Source: Asterionellopsis glacialis
Lineage: Eukaryota; Bacillariophyta; Plagiogrammaphyceae; Rhaphoneidales; Asterionellopsidaceae
Reading direction: 5' to 3'
DNA: 21,950 nucleotides
Assembly (NCBI GenBank): GCA_014885115.2
Contig: WKLE02000915.1
Span: 1-21,950, forward strand
Of this stretch, positions 9,590 to 20,828 are shown piece after piece. A program made the position numbers and the translations under genes. The notes under the pieces are model-generated. The model was not told the origin of the DNA. It worked only from the letters and a program-made list of their open reading frames with translations, and did not search any database. Position 1 is the first letter of the stretch. Every line of letters starts with the position of its first letter.

Positions 9590-10412
9590 TTAAAACTCAA
9601 CAGGAGCACCAAGGATGGCATTAATCATGTAGGGGTCATGACTGGGTAACATTTCATGAACCATTAGTCCTAAAATACCCATCATGGCAGCACGTCCTTG
9701 ATTTAATTCAATGGCACGCTTACGTTCTTGTTCTTCTGGAGAAAAGGAATCCCATCCAAAGTCCAAGGCACCATCATTGCGAAAATCGCCTACGAATTCA
9801 CCAGTCCCTGTAATGTCCTTCATGACACCTAATTCTAAAAATCCAATAAATAAAAACATTTGTAATAATCCAGCAGATGGGACAGAAAGTAATCCAGCAA
9901 TTCCATCTATGTAAAGAATTAAAAAGAAAGAAAGATGCCAGAGAACAGCAAAGAGAGATGAGTTAGAGGTGTCTCTCATGCGAAAAATAAAAATCAACAT
10001 AGACCTTCCTGGGCGATATACACTGTGATTCGTCTCCTAAATTATAGAACACAACACTACACTTACTAGGGATGGATTCAAAGGATGTACCATGATAATC
10101 GATATCACCCGGTAAACGTACACCGGCGGTGGTGACGATATGTCCCAAGACTGCCAACATGGCAACACGTCCATGCTTTAATTCCACATAACGTAAACGA
10201 TTAAAACGTGCTGCATCAGCATCGTCCAATAATCCCAATGGATCAAAGAATCCAAGTGGTGCTTGAACACCAATTTCATTTTCAAAAGGGGATGATGATG
10301 AGAGTTGAGTAGATGCACATTTGGTCGTCGTCAATGATGTTGTGGTTGTAGACGAAAAGGCAGATGCAGATCCGATGAGGAATGCCGCGAGGTTTGCAAT
10401 AGAGAATTTCAT
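9590..10412 (-). CDS. Fucoxanthin chlorophyll a/c-binding protein, with intron
   Basis: Light-harvesting antenna protein of the thylakoid membrane, binding fucoxanthin and chlorophylls a and c. Two exons: 10412-10067 and 9906-9590, with an intron at 9907-10066 (donor GTAAGT, acceptor CATAG) that keeps frame and yields 220 aa. An N-terminal signal peptide ends ASA, with Phe next (18/19), the plastid-import context of diatoms. Helix 1 carries RLRYVELKHGRVAML (Glu77 and Arg82 pair for chlorophyll), helix 2 LLQMFLFIGFLELGV, and helix 3 KRAIELNQGRAAMMG (Glu182, Arg187). The loop has GEFVGDFRNDGALDFGWD. It differs from the downstream paralogue by an Ala-to-Gly-rich loop insertion, a Ser/Thr-rich transit region and a C-terminal extension (HDPYMINAILGAPVEF). 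Codon use is less biased than in its neighbour, suggesting lower expression. The family is certain; the Lhcf subgroup is likely. Confidence 0.93.
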
Positions 10413-11378
10413 GGTTCTTGTTTGTACAATCGATTGGATATGTTGTTGTTGTTGTTGTTGTAGGTTGTTAGTCCTAGTGTGCCTGTGTTGTGTGGATGTT
10501 TCACAATAAGCTCCGAAACACTACTTTGTCAGCGGTTCCTCGAGACGAAGAAATAATAGAGAGAGGGTTTCTGAAGATTCAAGATGATGATGCGCTGTAG
10601 TATTACTTATTGGTTTTTTACTACAACGGCAACAACGGAACAGAAACAAGACATCAAAAAAGATTTTTCGGATATATCTTGCTTGATTGTGGTCCTTGAG
10701 ATCTTTGCGTTCGGGGGTGGTTCGTGACTTTCGCGCGAGAGCATGCGTGTTTGTACCTGCAGAATGATTTCCTCTCCCCTTTGAGGTTTGTCATATAAAT
10801 GTTGCTTGAATCGGTGCATGTTGCTTATTGAGGAGTGTAATATTTTGGTAATCGGCTGGACAGAATGTCTGGCGGGCTGTTCGTTGATGTTGCAATCTCG
10901 TCCTTTCCAATCAAAGATATGTTTCCGGGTTGGTTTACCATCACTATTGCCCTTTAACGTTTGAATAACGTATTTAAATGACGCGGTGGCTTTTAGCCAT
11001 TTGTTTTTCTACTAGTTTTTTTTGTTCGAATTCTGCTCATGGGGAATGCGTGTCAACAACGAAGACATGTTGCCTCTCAAAAGACACGCCACGGAAAGAC
11101 ACCATGGGACTCACAAGACAGACGCCAAGTCATTTCAACACTATTGTTTGTGGAAACTACAGTAACCTGACAGCATGCGTTGAAAGAACCACATTGCCAA
11201 CAATCAACTAAACCCGAAAACAAACGAAACACGAAAATGGAGAAGGAATAGAAGAGTAAAAACGGTGGTTTTTCATCCAATCATTGGTGTCTATTACTTA
11301 TTAGAATGTACGTAAAAGCAACGACTCCTAAGCATCAATCGAACTGTAGATAGAAGGTTCTAAACTAAAGTAAGAGAT
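10413..11378. other. Spacer between the two FCP genes; promoter of the upstream-oriented copy
   Basis: Holds the 5' region of the intron-containing FCP gene (right after 10412, with a short GTT/TGT microsatellite at about 10440-10460) and, at its right end, the 3' untranslated part of the intronless FCP gene. The short open frames here lack coding character. No TATA-like element could be placed with confidence. Confidence 0.5.
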
Positions 11379-11969
11379 TTAGACAGAGGGGATGAGGGAG
11401 ACTCCAAGTTGTTCGTGGACCATAAGGGCAAGGATTCCCATTTGGGCGGCACGGCCTTGGTTGAGCTCGATGGCACGCTTTTGAAGCTTGGTTTCTTCAT
11501 CAAAGGTGTCCCAGCCGAAGTCAAGGGCGTCGTTACGGAAGTCACCGACGAATTCTCCTCCGGTGATGTCCTTCATGACAGCAAGTTCAAGGAAACCAAT
11601 GAAGGCAACGATTTGGGCAATACCAGCACCTTGGATGGTGTTGAAGGCGGCGAAACCGTTGGGGACATCAGCGAATGCAAGACCTTCGTAGTCGATGTCA
11701 CCGGGAAGACGGATTCCGTTTTCGGCAACAAGGTATCCGACGACGGCAAGCATGGAGATACGTCCGTGCTTGAGCTCGACGTAACGAAGACGGTCGAACT
11801 TTTCTTGGTCACCATCGGCAACAAGTCCAAGAGGATCGAAGAATCCAAGAGGAGGCTGGGCACCAAGTTCATCCTCGAAGGCGTTCAAGGAGGTGGTCTT
11901 GGCAACCTTGGCGTTAGGTGCGAAGGCAGCGGCAGAGGCGATAAGGGTGGCAAGGATGGCGGTCTTCAT
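11379..11969 (-). CDS. Fucoxanthin chlorophyll a/c-binding protein, intronless
   Basis: Lhcf-type antenna protein of 196 aa, single exon from ATG 11969 to TAA 11379. Signal peptide of about 15 residues ending SAAA, followed by FAPNAK: the AFAP-type junction that directs import through the four membranes of a diatom plastid. Mature part: LGFFDPLGL, helix 1 RLRYVELKHGRISML (Glu65, Arg70), the loop RLPGDIDYEG, helix 2 IAQIVAFIGFLELAV, the loop GGEFVGDFRNDALDFGWDTF, and helix 3 KRAIELNQGRAAQMG (Glu168, Arg173). Codon choice is strongly biased (GTC, TCC, AAG, GGA favoured), the mark of a very highly expressed gene. This bias also creates a full-length but meaningless frame on the opposite strand. 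It is divergent from FBPase and lies about 970 bp upstream, in the minus-strand direction of transcription, of its intron-bearing paralogue. Confidence 0.97.
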   Translation of the reverse strand: MKTAILATLIASAAAFAPNAKVAKTTSLNAFEDELGAQPPLGFFDPLGLVADGDQEKFDRLRYVELKHGRISMLAVVGYLVAENGIRLPGDIDYEGLAFADVPNGFAAFNTIQGAGIAQIVAFIGFLELAVMKDITGGEFVGDFRNDALDFGWDTFDEETKLQKRAIELNQGRAAQMGILALMVHEQLGVSLIPSV

Positions 11970-12924
11970 GTTGATGATTTTACTAAACTAAAAAAGTGAG
12001 AACAATGATTATGTATGAAAAATCAAGTAGCCAGAGAGATTTTTGTTTGTTCTTTCTCTTTCTGTATCTTGGGAGGGTCGTGTCAGACAGTTGTCAACGT
12101 ACTTACTGCACGAGCTAACTAGCGTTGAACTTGATGTATCTTTGATATGGGATTGGATAATTGAAAGCTCAGATACTGCATGTACGCAAAAGCTACCGCA
12201 CATCTGTTGATCTGCACAGAATCTTCCTGCAACATCTGCTTGTTTCTCTCCATGGAAATTTTTTTGAGAAAAGTTCGATCTTTAAGACAAGTTAGTTTCA
12301 ATAATATTTCTACGCAGGATCTTGTACTTTATCCTACAGCCGGCCCCCGCCTCAGGTTCAATCTGAACACTCCTCAGTTTGTACTCCTAATCAATAAGAT
12401 TGTTCTAATCACAAGAAGTGATTCTCCAAGTTTCTCTCAGTAGATTAAGGCTAGAGCTTTATGACTGATTCGAATGAAATTGTCCGTGAATTACGTTTAT
12501 CTGTTGATTCTCTCAAATTTGAGTTTTGAATCTCGTGTCTCGCTAGAAACAAAATTATTGTCTGCGTATCGGCGTTCTCGCTCCCAGCCTGGGTTAGTTT
12601 TAGTACGTCATCGAACAAACACGCACTCAAAGTCTCCATATACAAACACGTACGAGTACAGATTCTACGCTCACGTACATACTGTGACGGTTCTCTTTCC
12701 GACAAAGTCGACGAATCAAAGAACGAGAATTCATCTACATACCGCCACGGCGTGGAAAAAAAAGGCTTCGAATACACACACGAGTGATGCTGGCGTCGCA
12801 AAACACCCAAGATTTCCTTCCCTTGTCATCTAGGACTATCTTTTTTCCATGCAAATAGACCCAGACACGACTTCTTCTGCTGTCTAGTCATAATTCAGAA
12901 GCAGCTGGATACAACATCGTAATC
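11970..12924. promoter_or_regulatory. Divergent intergenic region between FCP and FBPase
   Basis: 955 bp separate the start codons of the minus-strand FCP gene and the plus-strand FBPase gene, so both promoters must lie here. Overlapping short frames on both strands near 12450-12830 show no coding signs. I could not define TATA boxes, initiators or a named light-responsive element by eye. Confidence 0.6.
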
Positions 12925-14134
12925 ATGTCTAGTGAAATGTTTGACTCCGTAAGTAATACAACATGAAGAAAGACACCAAGGAAATCAGCATGAAACACTT
13001 GCGCTACCGATTTGATCAGTGATGGATTTCTTCTCACTAAAAAAATCTTCGAAAGAACATCGATGACGATTGTAGATTCTCACTAATTTTTTTTCGTTTT
13101 TCAATTTTAAAAATGTAAAAATGATAAAATAATAGGATGCCAAAACCTTGAACAGGTTTGTTATGCAACAAAGTCATGACCACGACTTGGTTATCCTTAT
13201 GAATGCCATTGGTACTTCTTGTAAGCTCATTGCCTCTGCTGTCAACCGTGCTGGTATCGCCAATCTTTACGGTTTGGCTGGTGAGATGAACTCTACTGGT
13301 GATGACCAAAAGAAACTTGATGTTTTGGCTGATGATATGATGATCAATGCTCTTGTCAATTCCGGTGTTTGCTCTATTCTTGTTTCTGAAGAAAAGGAAG
13401 AACCCATTGTTGTCCCTCCTGGACGTGCTGGTAAATTCTGCGTTGCATTCGACCCCCTCGATGGATCCAGTAACATTGACTGTAACGTAAGTGTTGGTAC
13501 TATTTTCAGTGTCTACGAAAAGAAACCTGGTAGTGATGGAAGTGCCTCTGATTTGCTCCGTTCTGGTGCCGACTGTGTTTGTGCTGGATACGTCGCCTAC
13601 AGTTCTGCTGTAGAGATGGTTTTCACCTTCCGTGGTGGAGAAGTCCATGGTTTCTGCCTTGACCCTACTATCGGTGAATTTATCCACACCCGTCCCAAGA
13701 TGATCTTCCCCCAAGATGGAGGAAAGAAGATTTACTCCGCCAATGAGGGTAACTCACTTCACTGGGATGAACCCATCAAGAATACTGTCGACCATTTCAA
13801 GAAGAATGGTTACGCTGCTCGTTACGTTGGATCCATGGTTGCCGATATTCACCGTACCATCTTGTACGGAGGTATCTACCTCTACCCCGCTGACAACAAG
13901 TCACCCAAGGGTAAGCTTCGTTTGCTATATGAGGGAATCCCCATGGCTATGATTATCGAACAAGCTGGTGGTATTGCCTCCACCGGCCTCTTCCAGGGTA
14001 AGATTGGAAAGGTTTCTGAACTTGTACCTGATGAAATCCATGCTAAGTGCCCCATCATTATGGGTGGAAAGCGTGACGTCCAAGTTCTTATGGACGAATA
14101 CAAAGCCGCCGGTCTTGATGCCCCTACCCTCTAA
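12925..14134 (+). CDS. Fructose-1,6-bisphosphatase, cytosolic type
   Basis: Hydrolyses fructose 1,6-bisphosphate to fructose 6-phosphate in gluconeogenesis. A 24-bp first exon, ATG 12925 to 12948 (MSSEMFDS), ends at a GTAAGT donor; a 187-bp intron (12949-13135, ending AATAATAG) leads to exon 2, 13136-14134. The 340-aa product matches the usual length. Motifs: GDDQKKLDVLADD (63-75), metal site SEE (Glu93, Glu94), DPLDGSSN (Asp114, Asp117), substrate site ARYVGSM (236-242) and KLRLLYEGIPMAMIIEQAGG with the last metal ligand Glu274. No plastid or mitochondrial targeting peptide is present, and the three-Cys redox loop of chloroplast enzymes is missing, so thioredoxin control is unlikely. The N-terminal AMP-site stretch (TGELT-like in animals) reads HDHDL here, hinting at weak AMP inhibition; that is inference. 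Codon bias is strong. The start could also be Met5, but the first ATG fits better. Confidence 0.96.
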
Positions 14135-14350
14135 ATGAACAAGATCGTTTGAACATTTTTTTTGAACTCGGAAAGAGCCCGTGACTATGCAGTAGTAATT
14201 ATACATATTATAGAAAAAGAAAAAAAAAGAGAAATTCAGTGTATACTTTTAACGTTTGTTTACCTTCCAAACATGAAAAGAGAAGATCATAGTTGTATTT
14301 GTTTCTGTACTAGTATTAGTTTACAACCGCGGCTACAGGAAAAATGTTTA

Positions 14351-17300
14351 TTACTTGTCAACAACAGCCGTTCCCTTGTGCATCCTTTTCCAAATGGCTC
14401 CATCTTTGGATATTGCACTTTTCTCATGCTCGTCCAAAAAGACAGTGGCTCCCGCCCAACTCCTTGTGCCAGATCGAAGCCGTGCTTGTCGTATCCGTAA
14501 CAAAGATCCTGATAGTTCTGTATGAACTCCCACTTGTGCACCACGTAACAAGGTTTGATGGATAATTGGCATCGAACAACATGGTGATGGGTGCGTACTT
14601 GTCCATTGCAAGAGCATCTGTAATACATCTCCAGGTACTGCCTTTCGTACAAGAAGATCAATAAATGCTAATTCTTTTTTCGAAGGACTGTCTGCCGATA
14701 ATGTGTCATCACTACTTGTGCGTTGTGATAAAAGTAAGTGGTAAAGCTCATCGGATACATCAATAGAAAGACCACGAGATATTTCTGGTTTGTTCATCAT
14801 AACCTGGAATAGACGAAGGATCCGTTGCATAGTTGGAACGTCAATACTCTCCGGATCAGCTGATTCGGGTTTCAAAGATAGTTTTGCAATTTTCCGAACA
14901 TGCTCCAATGCATTTGATACAATTTCTTTATCCAAGGAATACTGGGTATCGTGTACAATTTCACTAGCTGCAAGGAAAGAAGAAAAAGAATACAATAAGG
15001 AAAGTGTTAGATAATGGTATCCGTTGTACGTAACATTTCATGGTCTGCAAATAGAAAGCGTCTTACCCAAATCTAAAGCCAGATTATACTCCTCGATATC
15101 CATACTGAGATCCATAAGCAAAACAAGGTCACGATAGTACATTCGATGATCACTTGAAGCTGTAGATGCAACTTTATAAAAGTTTTCTCTTCGTTGCTTT
15201 GAAGAAGCAGGATCTGCCACACTCAGTGTCGACATGTTGACCCATTCCTACACAAACAGACATTAATAAAAGCCGCATAGGTTAGAGGAAGTTTCGTTTG
15301 CATTTCATTTACACATCACTTTCTGTACTTACTTCCACTTGTTTTTGATCGTGTCGTGCCATTTCATGTCCCTCCGTCGGGTGAAGGAGTTGAGATAAGT
15401 ATTCATAATACAATTCATCGTAGTTAAAAATTTCCTTCTCGTCATTTTCCTGCGGAGCATCTTCCTCATCTGTGCATTCTGTTAGACACGCCTTTCTTAC
15501 TTGCCATGGTCGAACATCGGGAAAGGCTGATACACATAGGGTTATGAGAGCACTTCGGTATTCCTGTCGAGTTTCTTTTCGGATTCCACGGAGTCGCTTC
15601 AGCAAAGCTGAGAGCATCGTCTGGGTATTCAATGAAATGGTGTAAAATTGTTGTGACATCGCTTGTTAGCTGCTTGCCTTTTAAAAAGAAGAAGATGATC
15701 AACATGGACTTCTTTCCGGTTGTATGGACAGGCACTTGTACTCACCGACTCGTAAAGCACTAATACATTTGCTTTTGAGATTTCCTTCATGGCAGCTTGA
15801 TGGATCTTGTCTTTCTTTGCCATACTTAGCAAGACTCTGACAACGTTATCTGACTCGACCTCACCAGCCTTCACTAAGCATCGATTCAACTCTAAATAAG
15901 CTCCATATCGCTCAACGAAATCTACGGCTGCTTTTTCCATCGATTCGTAATCCTCATCCTCGTTTTCGGGACCTTTCAGTTTCTTTGGAACTTCAAGCTT
16001 TCGTAACAAGTGTTGCATGAAATAAAAGGTAACCAAATCGCAACTAAAAAACCAACATCACCAAACACAAGTTTGCAAATGAAAAGCAATAGAAGATCAA
16101 AGTCAGTCGATACAAGGAAAAATGGAATGTTTACCTAGAGCACAAAACTTGATACTCACGTTTCCATTTTAGTTTCAGCATCAAGTTCCATATCCTCAAT
16201 CTGTTCTTGTAAAGTTTTGGATGTTTTTGCACCTGCATGGAATCCGGTACTGTCACTATCAAGAGTAAGACCATCGTCTTCAGAGTTAGCTGTTGTTCCC
16301 ATGCCAATTGTGAAAGAGTCTCCAAGGCCTCTGTCGTTACCTTTTCCATGTGCAGACTGTTGCCACAACATTCGTCGTTGATCCCAAGGCAGGGGACGGA
16401 AGGCTTTTAACCAAGCAGGCAAGGCTTCTTCCACAACAAACCGATGCGCCAATGCAGCATTATCATCCGTCATTGTTGTCGACGATGATTTGGATTGCTT
16501 CGAAAATGTTAAGACAACACTAGGTTCAGTGCCAGTTGCACCCTGAAGTGTAATTTCTCCAGGTGTAGCAGATGCAATAATTTTGGTTAAATCAAACAAA
16601 ACAGCTGTAACTTCTTCTGGTGGCAAGGCAAATGTTCTTTGTCTCTTCTTTACAAGTTGTGATACTTGTTCACCAAATAAAAAGCTACCTAATTGCATGG
16701 AAAGTGCAGAATCCAGTGATTTTTGGTGTGGTGCTACTTTCTTGTCGTTGATCTTTTTCGTTTCAAGACTACTATTGCTAGCGCTTTTACCATCCTTGGC
16801 TGCTTTTTCTTCTTTTTCTTCCCTTTGATGCTTTTTCATATCAAGTACACTTTCTTCTAACGTATGGACAACCTGTTTTCTCCATATCTCATCATGAGCG
16901 GCAAGTCCTAACAAATGTTCATCAGGATCTAAATCTAAGCTTTCTGAACCAGTTGTAGAGCCACCTGCACTGGCAGCATCTGTCCCATGATTAGACATGG
17001 ATAAACTTGTGTCGACATCATCATCCTCTTCGTCTTCATCACTCCCTTCCAATATTCTCATACTGTGATTGGAGGAGGAATCTAATAAAAATCGTCCGGC
17101 ACGATGTTTCTTACGACTCATACGACTTGTTTTACTTCGTAAACTCAAAGTGGAATTCCATTTACGGAATGATCGGGTATCTTTTCCCTTATCCATACTT
17201 TCCATCATGTAACTTAGTACCTTGGCACCTGCCATGACACGTGTCCCTTGTTGTAACATTTCCGTCCGTGTCAGTTCTTCGTCATTATGTGTCATCTTTT

Positions 17301-18675
17301 CTTCTTCTTCCTTTTCCTTCTGCATATTCACAATTAATTGTACAATGGGTGGTGATCGTAACAATTCCGAATACTTTTCATTCCATGCAAAGTAAGCACT
17401 CATATATCTTTCACGATCCCATTGTTTGTAATTTGCAATTGTGATGGAAATATATTGATTCTCTGTTAGAGATTCATCCGACGCAAGATGCAAGAATTGT
17501 TGTTTGGAAGCTCGAGGAGTTGTTGGTACAATTGCTGTTTCGTCCTTGGTGGATGATTCTTTACTTTCTTGTTGTAGTGCTTGTCCTTTTGGAGTTGTCT
17601 TTGATGAACCATTTACAGAGGATGAGGATTGAGGAAATACCATTGGCATGCCACTCCATTGATCCACAAAGGGTACATTCCATGAAGCTAATAATGGATC
17701 TTGTTTACTTTTTGAATTTTGTTCACTTTTGGATAATAAACTTAAACCTTCACCAATACCAAATCGTAAGGTTAATGTACGACAATAAGAACCACCATCT
17801 TCTGGGCTGCTGCCACCGTCAGATGTTGTAGGGGCAGCGACAGTGGGTGAACTAAGTGGCTTTAATCGTTCCATCAGTTGATCTAATGGTAAATTTAACA
17901 AGGGTGCATTATCTACAGCCAGCAAAACATCTCCACGTGATATTAATCCTGTTAATTGTGCAGGTGATGCTCTACCATCACTTAATGGATTTAATAATTG
18001 GACAATCACTTTACCACCCAAAATAGTTAGTTTCATACCTAATGATACGTCACCATAAATTTCTTCTTCTTCTTGATCTTCTACTGCTTTTGCTGCTTGA
18101 TCATGCTGGTCTTCTAGTTGCTGTTGTTGATGAGTATTGTCATTATTATTTGTAAAGGCTGCTAATGATTTTGTGGGTGATTTACTACGACGCCTCAGAC
18201 TTGTTGATTTACGAATAGCTCTTCGTCGTAATGTTGTTTCATATTGTCCAGGTGGTAATCGACGACGCCGTTTCATACTTTTCTTCGTTTTCATCTTCGT
18301 GGTTGTTGTTGAAGGTGAACTTGAAATCGTATCGGCCTTACCAGCGGTAGTAGTTTTTCCACGAGAACCATTATGATTATCTGCTTCGTTGTCTTCTACT
18401 TCTTCTTCTATGGATACAATTCGTGCTATACGTCGTTGTGATCTCTGTTGCTGTTTCTTCTTCCTATGTTCTTTGGATTTTTTTGTGCTTTTCTTCTTCG
18501 TGGTATTTTTTGAAGTGCTACTACTGCCAACATGGACATTACTTTTGTCTTTATGCTTCGAATGAATGCCATTTCTTGCGGTTGTTCCATTTCCCACAGA
18601 AGCATTATTAGGATCATTGTTATTGGAAAGGGAAGAAGAAGACATTGGCATTAATGCTTCTTGAGGATTGTTCAT
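14351..18675 (-). CDS. Large PDZ-domain protein of unknown function (1,299 aa)
   Basis: Five exons on the minus strand: 18675-16160, 16043-15746, 15620-15333, 15247-15067, 14967-14351. Total is 3,900 bases, with frame kept at every junction and donors GTGAGT, GTGAGT, GTAAGT, GTAAGA. The N-terminus (1-200) is low-complexity and highly basic (KKKSTKKSKEHRKKKQQQR; MKTKKSMKRRRR), with possible nuclear-localisation stretches, followed by an acidic EEEE run. A PDZ fold spans about 209-310: SLGMKLTILGGKVIVQLLNP, then SRGDVLLAVDNAPL, ending TLTLRFGIGEG. PDZ domains bind C-terminal peptides or act as scaffolds. After it come Ser/Lys-rich linkers, an acidic DEDEEDDDVD patch, and several helical regions, including ALPAWLKAFRPLPWDQRRM and LLLQWTST-type segments in the last exons. 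No membrane segment or signal peptide is seen. It converges with FBPase across 216 bp. Exon 3 is the least certain: an upstream frame (15735-15466) competes, but only the acceptor at 15621-15622 keeps a coding-like frame. Scaffold or adaptor is the best guess. Confidence 0.85.
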
Positions 18676-19241
18676 TTTTCTTTCTTCTTTTCCTTTTGTA
18701 GAGTTTCAAAAAAGTAACAAGTGTTTTCCATGTGCTGTAGCGTCCTCTCGCTAAAAGTTAGTTTTTCTACGATCAACCCAAAGTATTACTTTGAAAAAAG
18801 ATATTCAAACTTATCAATAAAAACTTGGTTCTAACAAAAAAATCTAACATTCAACGTGTAAATAATGAAAGCTGGTTTGTTTGGTTCGCTTTCTAATTCT
18901 CTTGTTACAAAGTTCCTTTCAGATGTCAACGTCTTTGACACCTCTATGCCGTACTTGTGAATGGCAATCTTGAATTGACGCAATCTAATGAGACGAGAGA
19001 ACAAAGGCCACCGAGTCTATGGTTATTCCCGGGCTTTCCATAAGCAACACACAAGCGACACACTGCTTACAGACTCTTTGGTTTTGATCTTGGTATCTTC
19101 CAGCAGATTACGAGCGTCCTCGGACGCTTCCGGGGTTCTGGTCTCGATGCTGGTGTTGCTCCGGTTTCTCTTTGCTAGTTGGCGTTGCTTGCTCTCTTTT
19201 GTTACACTTCTTGGCAGACAATTAGATGATGACGAACTGTC

Positions 19242-19267
19242 GTACCCCTGGTACGAGTACCGGTACA
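19242..19267. repeat. Adjacent GTAC palindromes
   Basis: GTACC-CCT-GGTAC is followed after three bases by the perfect 10-bp palindrome GTACCGGTAC. Similar GTAC/AGGTACC clusters recur in other intergenic parts of the window. Confidence 0.7.
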
Positions 19268-19325
19268 GTGGCAGTAAGTAGGACCTACTAATCACGGCGG
19301 GAGCATCTATTGAAAGTCGGGCTAG

Positions 19326-19343
19326 CGCGATTGAGCAATCGCG
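19326..19343. repeat. Perfect 7-bp hairpin CGCGATT
   Basis: CGCGATT (19326-19332), loop GAGC, AATCGCG (19337-19343). There is no T run after it and no adjacent gene, so no function is assigned. Confidence 0.7.
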
Positions 19344-20828
19344 GCTCTGCTGTATGTAGTCCGGTCCGTCCGCCGGCTGTTGGCTGTGCCCGTTGCTGCA
19401 TCTGAGAAAAAACAACAGTATTAATATTAGTTGTCGTTATGCTCTTCTTCCTCTAGTCTCAAGTCGCCTCCGCCTTCGGTAAGAGCTCGCAGTCGTCTGC
19501 CTGGTTCTCCCTGCAAAGATACTGTAGTTGAATTGATTGAATGAATATGCAGTCTCTCTAGAGAGAGGAACATACGAAAGAGAGTGCCGTGTTGTGGGGA
19601 CAAATAATTACAATAGATTTCCTAAAGCAGTACGAGTAGGTAGCTAGTTTAGAGTATGTGTGTGTATGTATTGCTTGTGATACATACATTGCAGTAATGC
19701 CATAAATTTATAAATATCCGTAATTCTTCGATGCATCTCTATCTTTCTTTACTACACGTACACAAAGAAAGTACAATGAACTGCAAAACAAAATTTTGGG
19801 GGAAAAATGGCGTTTGGAGATGTTACTTTCATCTCTACTTGCAGCAATGTACAATAGTAGATGCCACCCGATTGATTTCTTTGGAAAAAAGTATGTCCAA
19901 ACGTGTCTACAGCAGAATTTTGTGATGTATTATATTATTTTAAAATTGTCACTCCCCGAGACAGATTACCACTCGTATGTGCTACTTGCTCCCTCGCTCT
20001 AGAGAGAGTGATACGTTTCTACCTTTATTTCTGCATTTTCAATAGGGGCACGTTCAATTGTTGATTTCAATGTGTGTTGTTCCATTGGGAGGATGCATGA
20101 TGGAATAATGCCCAAAGAATGCAGGTAAGGTGCATTATAGTGAAATATATGAATCGTGTCTTGTAATCGACGATGTTCCAGTATGTTCTGGGATGTTCTA
20201 GGTATTGGGATTGGATAGTCGTGGATAGTATCAAAACAGAGGAAAGGGCGTATCAAAACAGAGGACATGAGAATTGATGTGGGACTTGTTGTTTATTGGT
20301 CGAGATGTGTTGTGGGGCTTTTTCATTCATAATACAAATGTCCAAATTTGTTCTCAAATGACGTATTTTGAAAGGCCTAATAGTACTTATTGTACTCGAA
20401 TTTACAGAAAGGTAAAGCCTAATGAAACATGATAATATGTAAAAAATAATGGTAAACTGTAAAGTAATTATGACAAAGTTTATACTTATACGGAAAGACG
20501 GCACATAAATAGTCTTCTCCTCAATTTGGTACTACAGTAATAAATTAATTTATGTCTCCCAGTCACATTTTAAAATACTAGAGCCAAGACTGTACCCAGG
20601 TACGATTAGCAGCTACAGGTACAGGAAACCTCTCTTCTGCCCTCTACTAGAAATTTCTGTACAATATCGCATTCTCTACAGCAATTCTACAAATAATATT
20701 CCTTTAAAAAAATTAAAAAATTATTCAGTTCAGGTTCTCTTGGAAGTTCTTCCGTGACTGCTCATAATTCAAACCATTCGAAGAATAAGAATCGTACACG
20801 CCGCAAAAAACAACGAACAAAGATTAAA

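Larger units (their letters stand above)
18676..20828. other. Long intergenic region with palindromes, no gene supported
   Basis: The first few hundred bases form the 5' region of the PDZ gene. Opposite-strand frames at 18988-19415 have mixed, unconvincing composition. Structures seen: GTACC CCT GGTAC followed by the 10-bp palindrome GTACCGGTAC (19242-19267), a CGCGATT hairpin (19326-19343), a 14-bp palindrome TCTCTCTAGAGAGA (19553-19566), CTCTAGAG (19997-20004), and GTAC-rich DNA at 20591-20627. No tRNA or other RNA gene was found by eye. Confidence 0.5.

Noticed and set aside
11022..11036. TTCGAAT sequence resembling a tRNA T-loop
   Set aside because: The flanking bases do not pair into a T stem and no acceptor or anticodon arm is found.
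11409..11999. A 196-codon plus-strand frame exactly opposite the intronless FCP gene
   Set aside because: It is a by-product of the strong third-position bias of the FCP gene; its translation lacks any motif and the opposite strand has a clear antenna protein.
13037..13714. 225-codon minus-strand frame over FBPase
   Set aside because: Opposite strand of conserved FBPase coding sequence; no motif of its own.
15466..15735. Alternative exon 3 frame for the PDZ gene (QLTSDVTTILHHF...)
   Set aside because: Joining it keeps frame at the upstream donor but runs to a stop at 15466 with no link to the next exon; the acceptor at 15621-15622 gives a full in-frame path to the end of the gene.
18988..19415. 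Overlapping frames on both strands in the right intergenic region
   Set aside because: Neither has a recognisable motif, biased codons or plausible splice links; GTAC palindromes and a hairpin lie inside.
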